This document shows, piece by piece, positions 12,086 through 24,252 of a stretch of 64,000 nucleotides of DNA. Source of the stretch: Cheilinus undulatus (taxonomy: Eukaryota > Chordata > Actinopteri > Labriformes > Labridae); the NCBI RefSeq assembly GCF_018320785.1, contig NC_054867.1, forward strand, positions 26,911,855 through 26,975,854. The letters run 5' to 3'. The position numbers were made by a program, and so were the translations under genes. Each line of letters opens with the position of its first letter. Position 1 is the stretch's first letter. The notes beneath the pieces are model-generated. The model made no database searches. It saw nothing but the letters and a program-made list of their open reading frames with translations, and was not told where the DNA came from.

Positions 12086-12780
12086 ACAATTTATCATTTT
12101 ACAACTTTGACAGCAATGTGCACACATGCAATATTCACAGGCATGTGTGAGTCACATGACCTGAAACATGCCATGCTGCCATTTCTGTCTTGTTTGAAGA
12201 AAACCAAACTGCAAATTCTCTTGTTTTATAATCAATTATGATCAAAACACTATCTGACATCACCATTAGCAGTCAGAGACTTGAGCACTGTGCTTCCAGA
12301 GTCACTGTGTCTCTATGTTACAACGTTCTGACTACAGTTGATGCTGCTGCCATCACAGATACAACGGCATGACGCTCCAATTATTCTAGGCCAATACAGA
12401 ACTTTGATTTATAATGGATTTGTTGTACATAAAGGGCACTGCATTTTTCTGGTTACATTTTTTTTTTATCTCAAAATGTTGCAATACATCATAAAAAGAA
12501 AAGATAACCTTGCAAAGCTGATGGGTTGGCCAGATTCCGTCTGTCATAGGGCAGATCCATCTTGTAGAGCCCCAGTCTGAAATGCTTGTGCCAGGTCATA
12601 GAATTCACATCCCAATCAGCAGTGTTTGAGGAGAAAGAGCCAGTGGTGATGGGCATGGTTTAGTTTCACTGAAAGTCAGTAAACAACAGCTGCCACCAGT
12701 TAGTACAGATGTAGCTATAGCGGCAGTTTATAAGTACTAAACCACATTATTTTATTGAAAGAAGAGCAAAGAGCCACACT
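12086..12780. other. Intergenic DNA after faim2, nothing recognised
   Basis: No exon, RNA gene or repeat recognised. This lies between the convergent faim2 and rbms2 genes. Confidence 0.35.
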
Positions 12781-12784
12781 GAAT

Positions 12785-13090
12785 ATTTCAGCATGAGTTT
12801 TATTTACCAACTGGTTTCACCAATAGTGACCAACGACGGTGGATACCAATCAAGCACACATTATGCGTTTTACTTAGCAGGGCCTCGCATGCACATATAC
12901 CTCGTTGCTCTGATTGGCCAGTAGTAAATGTGACAGACCAATCGTTTGTTTGATCACCTTCCAAACATTGTTTCAAAGGTTCTGCCTTTTCCCAAACACA
13001 GACTATGGCCGATTGCCCAGATGGATTTATAATACACCCCATGCAGTGCATACAGGGATAACAGTCTATCTGGCATGTCAAGTTAAGAAA
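12785..13090 (-). repeat. Diverged copy of a dispersed promoter-like MITE family (copy 1)
   Basis: On the minus strand this shares ordered blocks with 62485-63030 and in part with 41205-41620: GCCAGATAGACTG, ATCCATCTGGGCAA, AAAAGGCAGAACCTTTGAAA, GATTGGTCTGTCACAT and GGCCAATCAGAGCAAC. It is heavily diverged and lacks the NRF1-like palindrome seen in the 62.6-kb copy. Confidence 0.6.
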
Positions 13091-14216
13091 AGATATCACA
13101 ATTTAATTTCTTTCCAATTCTGTTCAGCCCTAATATTGATATCTGTTTTGGTATCTCAACACCAAAAATCCAAATCAAGGCGACCCAGTTTGTCTTTTTT
13201 AAAAACAGCACCTAAACTCCTGTCTTACATGTTGCCAACATGTTTTTGCAATGAAGACAGTGCTCTCTTTTTCACTCACAGATGCTCACAGTTAAAAATA
13301 TAACTAAGTAGCTGAAATGTTTTTACAGATCAAATACTTTCTGATACTATTGATTTTTATAACAGATTCCATCGTTTTGAAGTGTGTTGGACCAAAAAAT
13401 ACATTGATCTGACTTGTGACCTGCACTCTAGTCAGTCTGTCAGGAGGATGCTGATTCTCTTCCCATCTTAGTATACAGTCTATGGTTTAAACACTGACCA
13501 GAGCTGGAAGTACATAACCCAACAAAAACAGTTTTGGTGTCACAGACTGGATCAGTTTTCCTTTGTTCATTCATATTTTTATCCAACATGGGGTCAAAAA
13601 TGAGAATATTCTAGACACCTGCGCTGTTATTGTAAACAGTGTCTGTTACCTTTGTAGACACCTCTCAGTTTGTTTTATACTTGTTTCTAATACATGTCGT
13701 CATAGATGACACTTTCATGTTTTCCTTTATAAGTGTAAAATATTTTCATATAAAAAGTTCAGCTTGAGTATGGGTGTTTCTGTTAAAAATACAGTTTGTG
13801 TGGAATCTGAAAGCTAAGAAAAAATGCTAACCAAATGAAGAACACATATATATACAGCATACAATATATTAAATATACTTTAAAACCATACTTTAGTTAT
13901 TAGAGATCAGTTACAATTGATATTGTGACTCAAATGTGGCCTTTTGGATGTCATAGAAAAGTTACTATTGTTACTAGAAATGCTCTAACTGTAGAGTGAA
14001 ATCACATAGATTCTAAATTTTTGAGGACAGTTAGTTGTGTTGAATTCTGTAATTATTGTATAAATAAATCCATGAAATGAACACATGCAAATGTACAGTG
14101 TCTTCAGTGCATAAGGTGGTAAATAATGAGCTCTTCTGTTTGGTTATTTAAATTATGTATGCACAATTGTGTGTATTAAGTGTTTGTATTTATGTGCAAG
14201 TGTAGGGCTTTATACA
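13091..14216. other. Intergenic DNA, nothing definite
   Basis: AT-rich, with no coding exon seen. The text near 13465-13490 (AGTATACAGTCTATGG) resembles a common fish short repeat, but is too short to annotate as an element. Confidence 0.35.
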
Positions 14217-14885
14217 CTAAAAGAAAATGATACCAAACATTCAAGCTCATCTGTGAAACACAGTGGTGGTAATGTCATGGCTTGGGCTTGCATGGCTTTT
14301 TCTGGGACGGGCTCCATCCATCCATTTTCTATACCGCTTATCCCGTTTGGAATCACGGGGGGGCTGGAGCCTATCCCAGCTATCATTGGGCAAGAGGTAG
14401 GGTACACCCTGGACTGGTTGCCAGTCAATTGCAGGGCTGACATATAGAGACAGACAACGAGGCACACTCACATTCACACCTACAGCCAATTTTAGTCCCC
14501 AATTAACCTAATGAGCATGTTTTTGGTAGTGGGAGGAAGCCGGAGTACTCAGAGAGAACTCAGGCCTGCATGCGGGAGAACATGCGAACTCTGCACAGAA
14601 AGGCCCTGACCTGGAAGCAAACCAGGGACCTTCTTGATGTGAGGCAATAGTGCTTACCCCTGCACCGCCGTGCAGTGGGATGGGCTCATTAATCTTCATT
14701 GATGATGCAACACATGATGGCAGCAGCAACATGAACTCAGAAGTCTACAGAAACATTTTGTCTGCCAATTTAAAGAAAGATGCAACCGAACTGTTTGGGA
14801 GATCCTTCATCGTGCAGCAAGAAAATGACCCAAAACACACTGACAAAACAGGTCATTGGTAATTTTATGAGAACTGGTTATGTTT
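14217..14885 (+). mobile_element. Decayed Tc1-like transposase fragment, split by a nested repeat
   Basis: Plus-strand translation gives SSVKHSGGNVMAWACMAFSGTGS before a gap, then SLIFIDDATHDGSSNMNSEV, YRNILSANLKKDATELFGRS and FIVQQENDPKHTDKT after it. This is the middle of a Tc1/mariner transposase, including the KHGGGxVMVWG-type and DNDPKHT-type boxes; the acidic residue of the latter is kept as ENDPKHT. The two parts join in frame if 14315-14675 and one target copy are ignored. The N-terminal helix-turn-helix part and the end after DKTGHW are absent. This copy belongs to a different Tc1 subfamily from the 5.6-kb copy. Confidence 0.88.
14315..14675 (+). repeat. Fish CCATCCATCCATTTTCT repeat nested in Tc1
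   Basis: Starts CCATCCATCCATTTTCTATA and continues with GGGGGGCTGGAGCCTATCCC, CAGTCAATTGCAGGG, CAATTAACCTAATGAGCATG, GTGGGAGGAAGCCGGAGTA, GAGAACATGCGAACTC and ACCTTCTTGATGTGAGGC. This is a very common teleost interspersed repeat, probably retrotransposon-derived. It interrupts the transposase between TGGGACGGGCTC (14303-14314) and TGGGATGGGCTC (14676-14687), a 12-base target duplication with one mismatch. ORFs across it are chance. Confidence 0.85.
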
Positions 14886-15261
14886 CTTTATCAGAGAAGA
14901 GCAAAGCTTCTCTGACAGCTTCTCTCGGCACAAAAGTTGTTTTTGCTCTTCTCTCGATTGGCTTCAGCTAAAGTTTGCTTTTCTAACTAACTCTTACTTC
15001 ATTATGTAGGACCAGGTGGGTCAAATATTGTCAAAGATAAAATTTTGTTTGATAATCTGAAACATATAATTGTGACAAAGAAACTAGGAAGGTGGTAATA
15101 GTTTTTACAGCACTTTAGACCACACAAAAGTAGTGTTATAGCATTCAAAAAACCTGGGCTGAAACTTGATCAATCATTACTGCATCTGAACCCTCAAGAC
15201 TCACCTGTTGTCAGTGATGAAGCCCCTCAACTCTAATAATCAGACATAAAACAGAGATCAC
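14886..15261. other. Intergenic DNA between the faim2 and rbms2 3' ends
   Basis: No gene or repeat boundary recognised. Confidence 0.35.
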
Positions 15262-18200
15262 CTGTCCATTGAAACAAGGCTTTTATTAAAAAAAAAAAAA
15301 AAAAAGAAAAAATTGACATATTCAAATTCAAAGAGAAAACCAAGAAAGAAAGAAAATCTTATCTCAATCAATAAAAAAACACAAGTTACAGACAGTTTAG
15401 CATCTCTGGCACAGGAAGACAAAAGTAGCCAAGTGGCTTTGCAAAATAACCAAATATCAAAACCTCTTTCCTCTAACAAAACTGTACAAAATGAGTCGTT
15501 GTATAAATAAGAAAACTGTTCACAAGCAGGGAGTGAGATGAGCCTGGAGGATTTCCAAAATGTTTGGGGTTCACAAAAACATTATTGATACAGTGAGGCT
15601 ATTTTTATGAAAATTCCATGTTCAAAAATGCCGTCTTTAGACAACATTTTTGATTGTTCACATGAGCCATTTAATCTGCCACTTAGCAAAATGATAGGGA
15701 ACCTACTATTCTGTGTATTATCTATATCATGATGCCTTTATCACAAACATACAACTAATGGATTCTCTGTCATCACCCAATTAAAATAGACAGGCACATT
15801 TTAAAAATCCAGACTAGGAATCATCTAAGCACCGGCTTGGAAATCCTGTTTTAGCAGCAAAACATTTTGAATCTATGAAATAAGCCATTAAATGGATATT
15901 ACTGACAAAAAGGCATATCGAATTGATGTGGACTGAAAAAATAAGTGCAAGCTTTTTTTTTTTTTCTTCAGATTTTGTGTGCTGTCTACATGCACACCAT
16001 TGATCCAAGCAGTCCTAAAATTTTTATCAGATTTTAGGATTCAAAAATTTTTTTAATGCTTTTTTTGTAGCCTCAAATTTGCTTTAAAATAATCTCTTTG
16101 TTAAAAAGAAAAAATAAATAGACACGAAGTTGTAACAAGTGGTCATTTCATAGTTTCAAAAACCGTTTTTTGTATTAAAAGTGATGGCTAATACATGGAA
16201 TATCATTTCTCTAAGCATATAAACAATATCCATGACATTTTCCTTCATGGTGCACTGAATCTGAACAACTTGCTTATCGCTGTGTTTTCTGGACAGGTCA
16301 TAAATCATAAAAAAAGATCACAAAACACAGAAGAAGAAACAAAAGAAGTGAAAAGAAAGACTATTTACAGAGTTAGCTCTCATGTCTGAAACTGGTGTGT
16401 ATTCCTCGAGGAAAAGTTCATGGTGAGTGTCAACATGCACTTAAATGAACAGTTATAGTATATATAAGGAAAGTTGAGGTGTTCCTTGTTGTACTTCTCA
16501 GAGCAGTGCCCCTATTTTGAAAAAAACTTCAACTGTTCTAATAATTTGGACAAGGTAGTGCATGTTACCATTCATCAGAACCAGAAGTGTTTTATTCAGT
16601 GACAGAGAGCTTAAAATGATGGGTGGTGACAACATCTTTGGTTGTGGAAATGAGTAGAAATTCAGCAAAACGTGAAGAAAAACATGAAGACAAAAACAGA
16701 ATCATCAAACTGCGAGCTTTGAAAGACGTCATCACACTCTGGTGTTTTTTCACTGGATTTTAAATATGGATGGTTGAGGAGCAGGAAGGAAAAGCACCTT
16801 GCAACCTTACAGCTAACTTGACTGACATGATTACCAACCTGATCGCATTCAAACAAGCCTGCTGTCATTTTGATAGTATTTACAACCAACTGTCAATCCT
16901 ATGAGACATGAGGCAGTTAATCCAAAGAGAAAACATTAAGGCTTCGCTTCAAATCGTTTTTGCAGAAACTTGGATCACTCACAAGTCATTCAGACGAGCT
17001 GTCTCACTAAAGGCAATAAGAATCGTCTTTAATGGCACTTCCATGGTCTAGTGAGCAGTCCTTTAGGAAAACCACGATTTCTAGTATCTACATATCTACA
17101 GTTTATGATGTCTGTATAAATTAAAGATCAACATATTTGGATGGACTTGTCAGAACCTACTCGGACTTTTCATACAAAGCCTCTCTGAGCCACACAATAC
17201 AGATGCAGCACCAGTTAGAATCTTCAACAAAGTCATTGTTTGGTTCCACTTCTAAAGGCTTTCTACAAACAGGCCCGACACAACATGAAGACAGAGGACA
17301 TGAGGTTTAGAACAGAAATTTGTGTGAAAACAAAACAAGAGAAAAATCAATGTGCACAAGAAAAACGGCGTCAATCCCCAGGTGGAGAAAAAAAAAAAAA
17401 CTACCATCTACTCTATAAAAAGCTAGTTCTAAAAGCTAAAATCCAATCTACTTCAAAGATAAATTCATCAAAAATAAGGCAAATTAGCTTGAAAAGTTTT
17501 CAAGTGACAGACAAAAGAGAAGACAGAACATTGAACTTTCTAAAAACTAAAAATCAGACAGAAAATCAAACTCAGGTGACAACAGCAGCATAAAAAAAGA
17601 CTTACAGCTCCCTTTCCTTTCAAACAAATTATTCTTAGGGATGGTGTTAGTCCTCGATTTGATTTCCCTCATTGCTTTACTAAACTACATCTTAACTTAG
17701 TAACTGCATTGCTCTTTGTACACATAATCTCTCAGTAACAAATCAAATCTGAAGCAGGTTGTCTTCATTCCTTCAGCAGAGGATGAATTTGATGATACCT
17801 GAAGGTTTGCCACAATAAAACCGCTTAAAACCACTTCTCATGGACACGGACGTAACTAAGAGGTACTTTAAAAAAAACCCAGAACACTTTTAAGCATGAA
17901 TAGGTTTCTTTCTAAGGACATTTTGATGTGATTTCATGAGCCAATATAAGATGTTAGGTATAAATCCATTAGAGTCCATTTCATCTTGTCTTTAACGACT
18001 TCAGTATTAAATAACTTCTTTTCTATAAAGGTATGTTTGAATGATCTAAAAACTCTAAAAAATAGAACTATAATTCAATATAAATAGAAATAATTGATTG
18101 TCTTTTGTTCACATATGGAAGAATGGTTGAAAGTAAAAAAAAAAAAAAAAAAAACTGTCTAAACTATAAACAAAGTTCATATTTTCTGTGCATGAGTAGA

Positions 18201-18846
18201 AATCTCTGCAGCACTTACAGGAAGAAGTAGCTTTAAACGGTTAATGACTCCGCTCATCAGACCAACAAAATGTCTAAGTTCTGAAATCTGTACAAATTGT
18301 TGTCCCCGCTGCTGCAAATAGAACATCAAACAACAGACATCAGGAAATAAAACATCAAAAGTTGCATATTTTACAAAAAAATAAAAGACACATTGTGTTT
18401 CAACTCTTCCTTGAATCACCCTGAAACATCCAGAATGCTTTTTTAAAAATAAGAATCTGTTACATTAGGTGCACAAAAATAATGCTCTGTGTCTTTCCTC
18501 CTTTCTTCCAATTTTTTTCAGCTTCTTGTTATGTTCCTTTTTCAGTAAGCAAAATAGATCTTAGCCTCTGTGAGGAAGATTTCCAACCTTTGGTTGATAA
18601 ACTCTTGAGGATGTGAGCAGGATAGTCCAATAGTGTGAGGGTTGTCCTTTTTCTTAAAAAAAAAATAAAAATACAGACATACACACAAACACACACCCAC
18701 AAACACACATACACACACACACACACATGTTCCTTTTCTTATCCATGTTAAAGTCCCGGTGCTTGCTGATGGAGCACAGTTGTCTTTTAGCTGAATCCTC
18801 TTTGGTTGGATTCATCTCGTCTCCTCGGCCCCATCCCGCTGGAAGC
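15262..18846 (-). other. Possible 3'-terminal non-coding exon (3' UTR) of rbms2
   Basis: Inference. On the minus strand a good acceptor (TCTGTGTTTTGTAG) precedes 18846. The rest is AT-rich with few known repeats, and ends with AATAAA at 15287-15282 followed by a GT-containing stretch. The last rbms2 coding exon (stop at 24253) is followed within 10 bases by a possible but weak donor (AAAG|GTAGTG). Together they allow a spliced UTR exon of about 3.6 kb. Alternatively the UTR runs on directly from 24253 and this block is unrelated. RNA data would decide. Confidence 0.3.
18680..18727. repeat. CA-rich microsatellite
   Basis: Imperfect CA repeat (ACACACAAACACACACCCAC and so on), ending in a pure (AC) run at about 18711-18727. 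Confidence 0.9.
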
Positions 18847-20002
18847 TACAAAACACAGACACAATTCAGAATTAATAAACTGAATCTGCTTTATTGTTTG
18901 TGGACACATAAGTCATGACTCTGTCTTTTTGCTCATATACAACAAGTACTGGCATCATGTTTGTAAAAATCTTTAAATGGATAAACAGCCTGTTTTTTTT
19001 TTCAAGGATCCTAGGGCAGTGGTTCCCAAACATTATCTGTTGAGAAAAATGGAAATATAACAATGACATATTCAGACCCTTTGCAAAAACCCTTGAAATG
19101 TAGCCCAGGTTCCTCCCATTCTCTTGATCTTTTCAGAGATGTTTCTACACTTTGATTGAAGTCCACCTGTGGTAAATCAAATTATTTGGACATAATTCGG
19201 AAGGGTAGATGTCTCTGTTGAAGTCATCACAGCTGACAATGGATACCAGAGTAAAAACTAAGCCATGAGGTCTAAGGAGCTGCCTGCAGAGCTCAGAGAC
19301 AGGATTGTTGCAAGCAGGGATTAAAGCAAAAAAAAAAAAAAAAAAGCAAAAAAAAATCTTTTGACTGAAATTTTTTCGACACCAAATCATATTACCCGAC
19401 CATCAACCTACCATGCCGCACGTGTAAGAGCCTTTTTTTCTGCCTATCAGAGGTTTTCATGTAAAAAGGAGTATACTGTGCACATGCCCTTAGCCCAATG
19501 ACAAGTACACAGTATACTGTTCTCTAATAAAGCATTCAAATTGTAAAAAGACTTTCACCTACACTATTAAGATTCTCAGGACCAATAGCATTTTAAAGGA
19601 AGCGGGCGATTTTGAACAGCTTTTCTGTTAGTTTGCTTTTATGTAATTTCAATGTTTTCAGTCTATTCAATAAAACACTTTTTGCAAGGCTTAACTCAGA
19701 TATAATGCAAACAATATACAAATACAAATATACATACAAATATTCAATCATCTCCATAACTTTTCAGTACAAGTTATTTATTTTACTTTGAACAGCCATA
19801 TCACAGAAAACAAAACTCACAGCAGCACCAACAATTAAGAGCAATTAAGTGCAGTTGTGTAAACAGCTATCCTGCTTTTCATTTCTTCTGCTTTTTGGCA
19901 GTGAAACCTAATGCCTCAAGTGACACCCGTTTCTGGGGTCTTTCTGAATGAGCTACAGGTTTTGGGGCTCTGACTCCAGCAGTGGAGGAGGAGGCTGTAG
20001 CA

Positions 20003-21238
20003 CAGGGGTCTCAAATTCATTTAGGGTAGGGGCCGGATTTGCTCCAACAAGACGTCCTGTGGGCCGCACAGTTTTTTTTAGCAATATCAGTACGACCAAC
20101 AACTGATATATAGGCTGCTGTAATGTTTATAAAGAGAAATGATCCAATAATGTTTATAAAGAGAAATCCAATAATCCAATAATGTTTATAAAGAGAAATG
20201 ATCCAATATTAGATGTAGGTACCATTTAATGAGTGCTGCATGTTTGCACACTAAATGGTTAATTAGCTAACTTAGAAGGAGAATTTATTTACAAGGAATC
20301 TAAACAGGTCAGGCAAAAATATGCTGTCCTTGTAACATATGACAAGTTTTACAGATTTAACATTTTTAGAATCCACTGATGATGAATCTACAAGACTGGA
20401 ATATCATTCAACATGACTGTTTATGGCTTTAAAACAGCAACCTATTCACAAAACCTGATCTGAGCCCTATTTCACCTGGCCTGTGCCTGCCTACACAGAG
20501 TCCAGAGAGGAAAAAGAGAGAGAGAAAGGAGGGAGGGAGAGAGAGAGAGAGAGTGACAGAGAAAGAGAGAGACAGACAGACAGAGAGAGAGAGAGAGGAG
20601 AGAGAGAGAGCCTCTCTCACGCTGAGTGAAAACTTGACTTTAAACACATGTATGAACCCTACTGTTGTTCTTCTGCATGTCCACTCTATCTGAATCCCCC
20701 TGACGTCCCTGCACGCGTCCTGAACTGGAGCATCTCCGTACATAATTTGGCGCTGTGTCAAGATCAAACATGCTGACCTCTCATGCCTGTGTCCAGATTA
20801 GGATTAAATGTTCAGTTATAAAGCTTTGTTTTTGTCTTTCTGAGTGGAATTTTTACTGTTTGATGAGACCTGGAGTTAAATACGCCACAGGATTTATAAA
20901 CCCTGTCCCGTTTAAACTTAAGTGATCAAGACCATAATTTCACCTTTTGTTGGCATAAAATTAAAAATGCATTTGTGGATTAAGGCACCTGTTTTGAATT
21001 GTTCTTATCTCTTAATGCTTATTCTTATTATGGATATAATATGAACTGAGCCTTTTGTTGGCTCTAAAGCTGCAGTGTTGTTGACTGGCAGCAGACACTG
21101 GTGGATTTTTGCAACTGAGGCTGTAGTGTGCGCGCGTAAAAGGTGCGGGCCACACTAACACTACATTTTGATGTCAAGTGGGGGGCCAAAAAATATCTTC
21201 CTGTGGGCAGCAATTGGCCCGCGAGATTGAGACCCATG
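20003..21238. mobile_element. hAT-like (CAGGGGTCTCAA-ended) DNA transposon, non-autonomous
   Basis: The left end is CAGGGGTCTCAA and the right end TTGAGACCCATG, imperfect inverted termini (11 of 12). Both sides carry the adjacent text typical of such elements (GGGGCCGGATTTGC and TGTGGGCCGCACAG at left; GGGGGGCCAAAAAATA and AATTGGCCCGCGAGATTGAG at right). The interior includes a (GA)n tract at about 20511-20611 and no transposase. The 8-base flanks CTGTAGCA and GTGTACTC match poorly, so the target duplication is decayed or the boundary is off. Confidence 0.7.
20511..20611. repeat. (GA)n microsatellite
   Basis: Imperfect GAGA tract with GACA variants (GAGACAGACAGACAGAG), inside the hAT-like element. 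The serine/leucine-rich frame on the minus strand here is an artefact of this repeat. Confidence 0.9.
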
Positions 21239-22205
21239 GTGTACTCTTCTTATTCTTTTTATTATTTTATACTCTTTTGATGTTAACTTTCTTCTTTATC
21301 TCATGTTTACTGCTTAAATTTTACTTATCTGTTCTCATCTCTACTACATTTCTGTCTTGAATCTTATCTTTGTTTTATCCCCACTGATGTGATGTCGTCA
21401 TAGTCATCATTATCGTCATTATCTTCATGTATTTGTTTGGTTGTTTGTTTGAATATATGTATTTAACTCTCTCCTCCTCCCACATCCTACCATATCTTTG
21501 GAATATTATCATAGGAATCATTGCTTTTCACTGATGCCATTATATTTTAGATTTTACAATCTTCTACTGTAACTCTCATTCAAGTTCTACTTGTGTCATT
21601 TTCATTTTTGTTATTTTTCCTTGATATATGTCCACATTATGTTCTTCCCTTCGTGTTCGATTTTACAGAGCTCCTATTCTGCTCTGATTGCTGATGTTCA
21701 TTTTTCCCTGAGTTTTTGCTCTTGCTGTATGTAAAACACTTTGTAAACAACTGTTTTTAAAAGTGCTATATAAATAAAGTTATTATTATTATATTCACAG
21801 AGACGTCAGTAAGTAACGTGTACCCCCCCCATTTTCCAAATGACGGAAATCCATCGTGGCGACGGAGAACTTTAATCCATGTGCAAGGCTCCAAAACATC
21901 TCTGCTGCAGTGAAGGTTCCCAAGAGCACAGTGGCTTCCATAAGTCTCAAATGGAAGAAGTTTGGCACAACTACACAACTAGGACTCTTCTAAGAACTAA
22001 TCGCCCGGCCAAACTGAGCAATCAGGGGAGTAGGGCCTTGGTAAAAGAGGTGACTAAGAGACTGATGGTCCCTCTAACAGAGCTTCAGAGATTCTGTGTG
22101 GAGATGGGACAAAGTTCAAGAAGGACAATTATCACTGCATCCCTCCACCGATCTGGACTTCATGGCACAGTTGGCTAGACTGAAGCCTCTCCTCAGTGCA
22201 AAACG

Positions 22206-24018
22206 TGAGCCTGCTTGGCTTTCACATGGGAGTGTTTTTTTTTTTAGCATACTCCAAGCAACCAATCATGATCGACACTGGCCCTCTGCACTTTACAGCA
22301 TGCCTTTCCCTTCTCTCCTGCCCCTGTTCCTGACTCTATCCACTACTCATCTCCAATAATCTCATAAAAGCCTCAACAAGCAATTAAAACATCATCTTGA
22401 ATTGTGAATTTTTCAAACTTCTGAGCAATAACAGTTAATGTGTTGAAAGCTAACCCTTCACTGACACTTCAGAGCTGTTTTCACCTCATCTTTACTGACT
22501 CTTACACATTAAAGAAGCCATGGCTGACTTGACAATAGAAGATTTAGACTTCATTGAAAAAATGCTTAATGGCTGACTCGTCCACATTTATATGATAACT
22601 TTAAAACCATAACTATCCCTTTTACATAAATATCCAACAGGAAGTTACAATCAAAAATGAAAACTCTTAAGGCACAGGTTTTGATGTTTCAGCTGATATT
22701 TTAAAATGCTGATGTTATGTTGATGTCTCAACAGGATGGGGAAAAAATTAAACAGCTCTATTCAAACGGGATGAGTATTACCTTGGGACCTCAGATGATG
22801 TGGAATTACCCAATGATGTCAATGTTTGATGTGGTGCATTTGCTCTGGATAAACAAACTTTGTAATTAACATGAATTTACTGACATTTCTGTTATAAAAC
22901 ATCAGGGTGCTTCAAGAAGGAAATCAGAAATAATGCAAGGTACATTCTTCTGTATAAACCTTACAAAAAGGCAAAAAAAATCACTTGTATTTGCAGGTGG
23001 CGTTGCCTTTATGTAGCCTACACATACTGCTATCCCATAGATATGTGTCCAAGTGTTGCCTATTTTTTCTAAACATATTTATAAACATGTTTTTTTTAAA
23101 ACTGAAACTTGCCCTCCACTGTCAATAAACCCATGAGCCCTCTCCCCTCCCTCTCTCCTGGGCTTTCTTGTTCCTGCCAACAGGAAGTGACTTCTTCTGG
23201 TTAAGGATTTCTCATTCCTTCAGGATTTGCCATATCCCCCTTAAAATTGGTTTGGAAAAATCCAACACATTCGCCAAACTGCTTTCAAAAACTCAGAGGC
23301 CTACCTCTAACACTGTTGCCATAGCATTGAATTGAATACCATGAAAGAGGAAGTTGTCTTTTGAAGGGCTTAAGAAACTCAAAAAGTCTAATGTTATAAA
23401 CATGTTTGTGTTTCCCATAACATGTGATTTTGATGGGATGTGTTTGGCTTAATGGCTAAGTGGGACTCCCTAAACTATCTGCCCCTGAAGCAGGTGCCTA
23501 GAGAAGCACAGCGGCAGGGGTTTTACTTGCATTAGAAAAAAATGCATATATACAAGTAACCAGTTGCAATTTTGCCCACATGGTAGAGTATGCCTCCTGT
23601 AAGCAGGACCATGAATAGCTGAGAGATATGTCAGTCAATCAGCACTTGCAGTGTCATCCAACCCCGCTTCAACTCTTGCGAGCCATTGACAGCCTAGTTT
23701 ACAGACACAACCTTAGCTTGTATACGTTAGTACATAGCAGAACAGCAGCATGTATGAGTGACCAAAATTAACTGGATCAGAGTACAGAAAAGGACAATAC
23801 TAAAGGAGGAAGAACTTAAAGCAAAGATGAAAGTTTTTGAAAACACCTACATACAAATATCTCTTCTTAGCTCCCCTACTGACAACAGAATGTACACAGT
23901 TGGGCTGTTTGTTTACTCCTCTAACTCTGTGAGCATATCAAGCTAAACATTTTGACAAAAATAACATTACAGTAAGTGTCCATAACACTAAGAGCTTTGA
24001 AGGACACTTCAGTGGTGA
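22206..24018. other. Non-coding DNA downstream of the last rbms2 coding exon
   Basis: No exon was recognised. This would be the final rbms2 intron if the UTR exon at 15.3-18.8 kb is real, or intergenic/UTR sequence if not. Confidence 0.35.
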
Positions 24019-24019
24019 A

Positions 24020-24065
<46 letters not shown>

Positions 24066-24110
24066 TCTTTGATTCTTATAGCGCCTTTCAAGAAACCCAA
24101 GAATGCTTTA
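24019..24110. repeat. (AAT)n microsatellite with a retroelement 3' tail
   Basis: About 15 AAT units at 24019-24064, followed by ATCTTTGATTCTTATAGCG, CCTTTCAAGAAACCCAAG and GCTTTACAAAACAC. Read on the minus strand this is a retroelement 3' end (GGCGCTATAAG.ATCAAAGAT) plus its (ATT)n tail, so the microsatellite is probably the tail of a truncated LINE- or SINE-type insertion. Confidence 0.75.
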
Positions 24111-24252
24111 CAAAACACATAAGACATGGACAGACTATGTTAGGGATAAGATGAGTGTAAGGGGTAGTTTAGTGAAGACTGTAGGCTGTGGTGAACAGGT
24201 GGTGCTTGAGATGTTTTTTGAAAATGTCCAGAAATGTAGCACTACCTTTGTT

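Larger units (their letters stand above)
19326..21800. mobile_element. Composite insertion inside the Tc1 element, LINE-like tail at its right end
   Basis: This segment separates the two halves of the 19-22 kb Tc1 copy. It starts at an A-rich run (19327-19345), contains the hAT-like element 20003-21238, and ends with GTGCTATATAAATAAAG followed by (TTA)n at about 21756-21792. That ending is typical of fish LINE2-type 3' tails. No reverse-transcriptase reading frame was recognised. At least two insertion events seem to be stacked here. Confidence 0.6.
19060..22205 (+). mobile_element. Tc1-like element remnant split by ~2.5 kb of other repeats
   Basis: The left part (about 19060-19325) matches the 5' region of a common fish Tc1-like transposon: ATTCAGACCCTTTGC, GATGTTTCTACACTTTGATT, GTCCACCTGTGGTAAATCAA, CATGAGGTCTAAGGAGCTGC and GCTCAGAGACAGGATTGTTG. 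The right part (about 21870-22205) continues it: TGCTGCAGTGAAGGTTCCC, ATGGAAGAAGTTTGGCAC, CGCCCGGCCAAACTGAGCAA and GTAGGGCCTTGGTAAAAGAG. Frameshifts and stops destroy the transposase helix-turn-helix region, and the catalytic half is absent. Both parts have the same orientation and correct order, so they were one element before the insertion. Confidence 0.85.

Noticed and set aside
14169..14489. Overlapping ORFs on both strands near 14.2-14.5 kb
   Set aside because: They are explained by a Tc1 fragment and the nested CCATCCATCC repeat.
20429..20767. Serine/leucine-rich minus-strand ORF
   Set aside because: It translates a (GA)n microsatellite inside a hAT-like element.
24019..24064. CRISPR-like regular repeat
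   Set aside because: It is a plain (AAT)n microsatellite; no spacers or palindromic repeats anywhere in the window suggest CRISPR.
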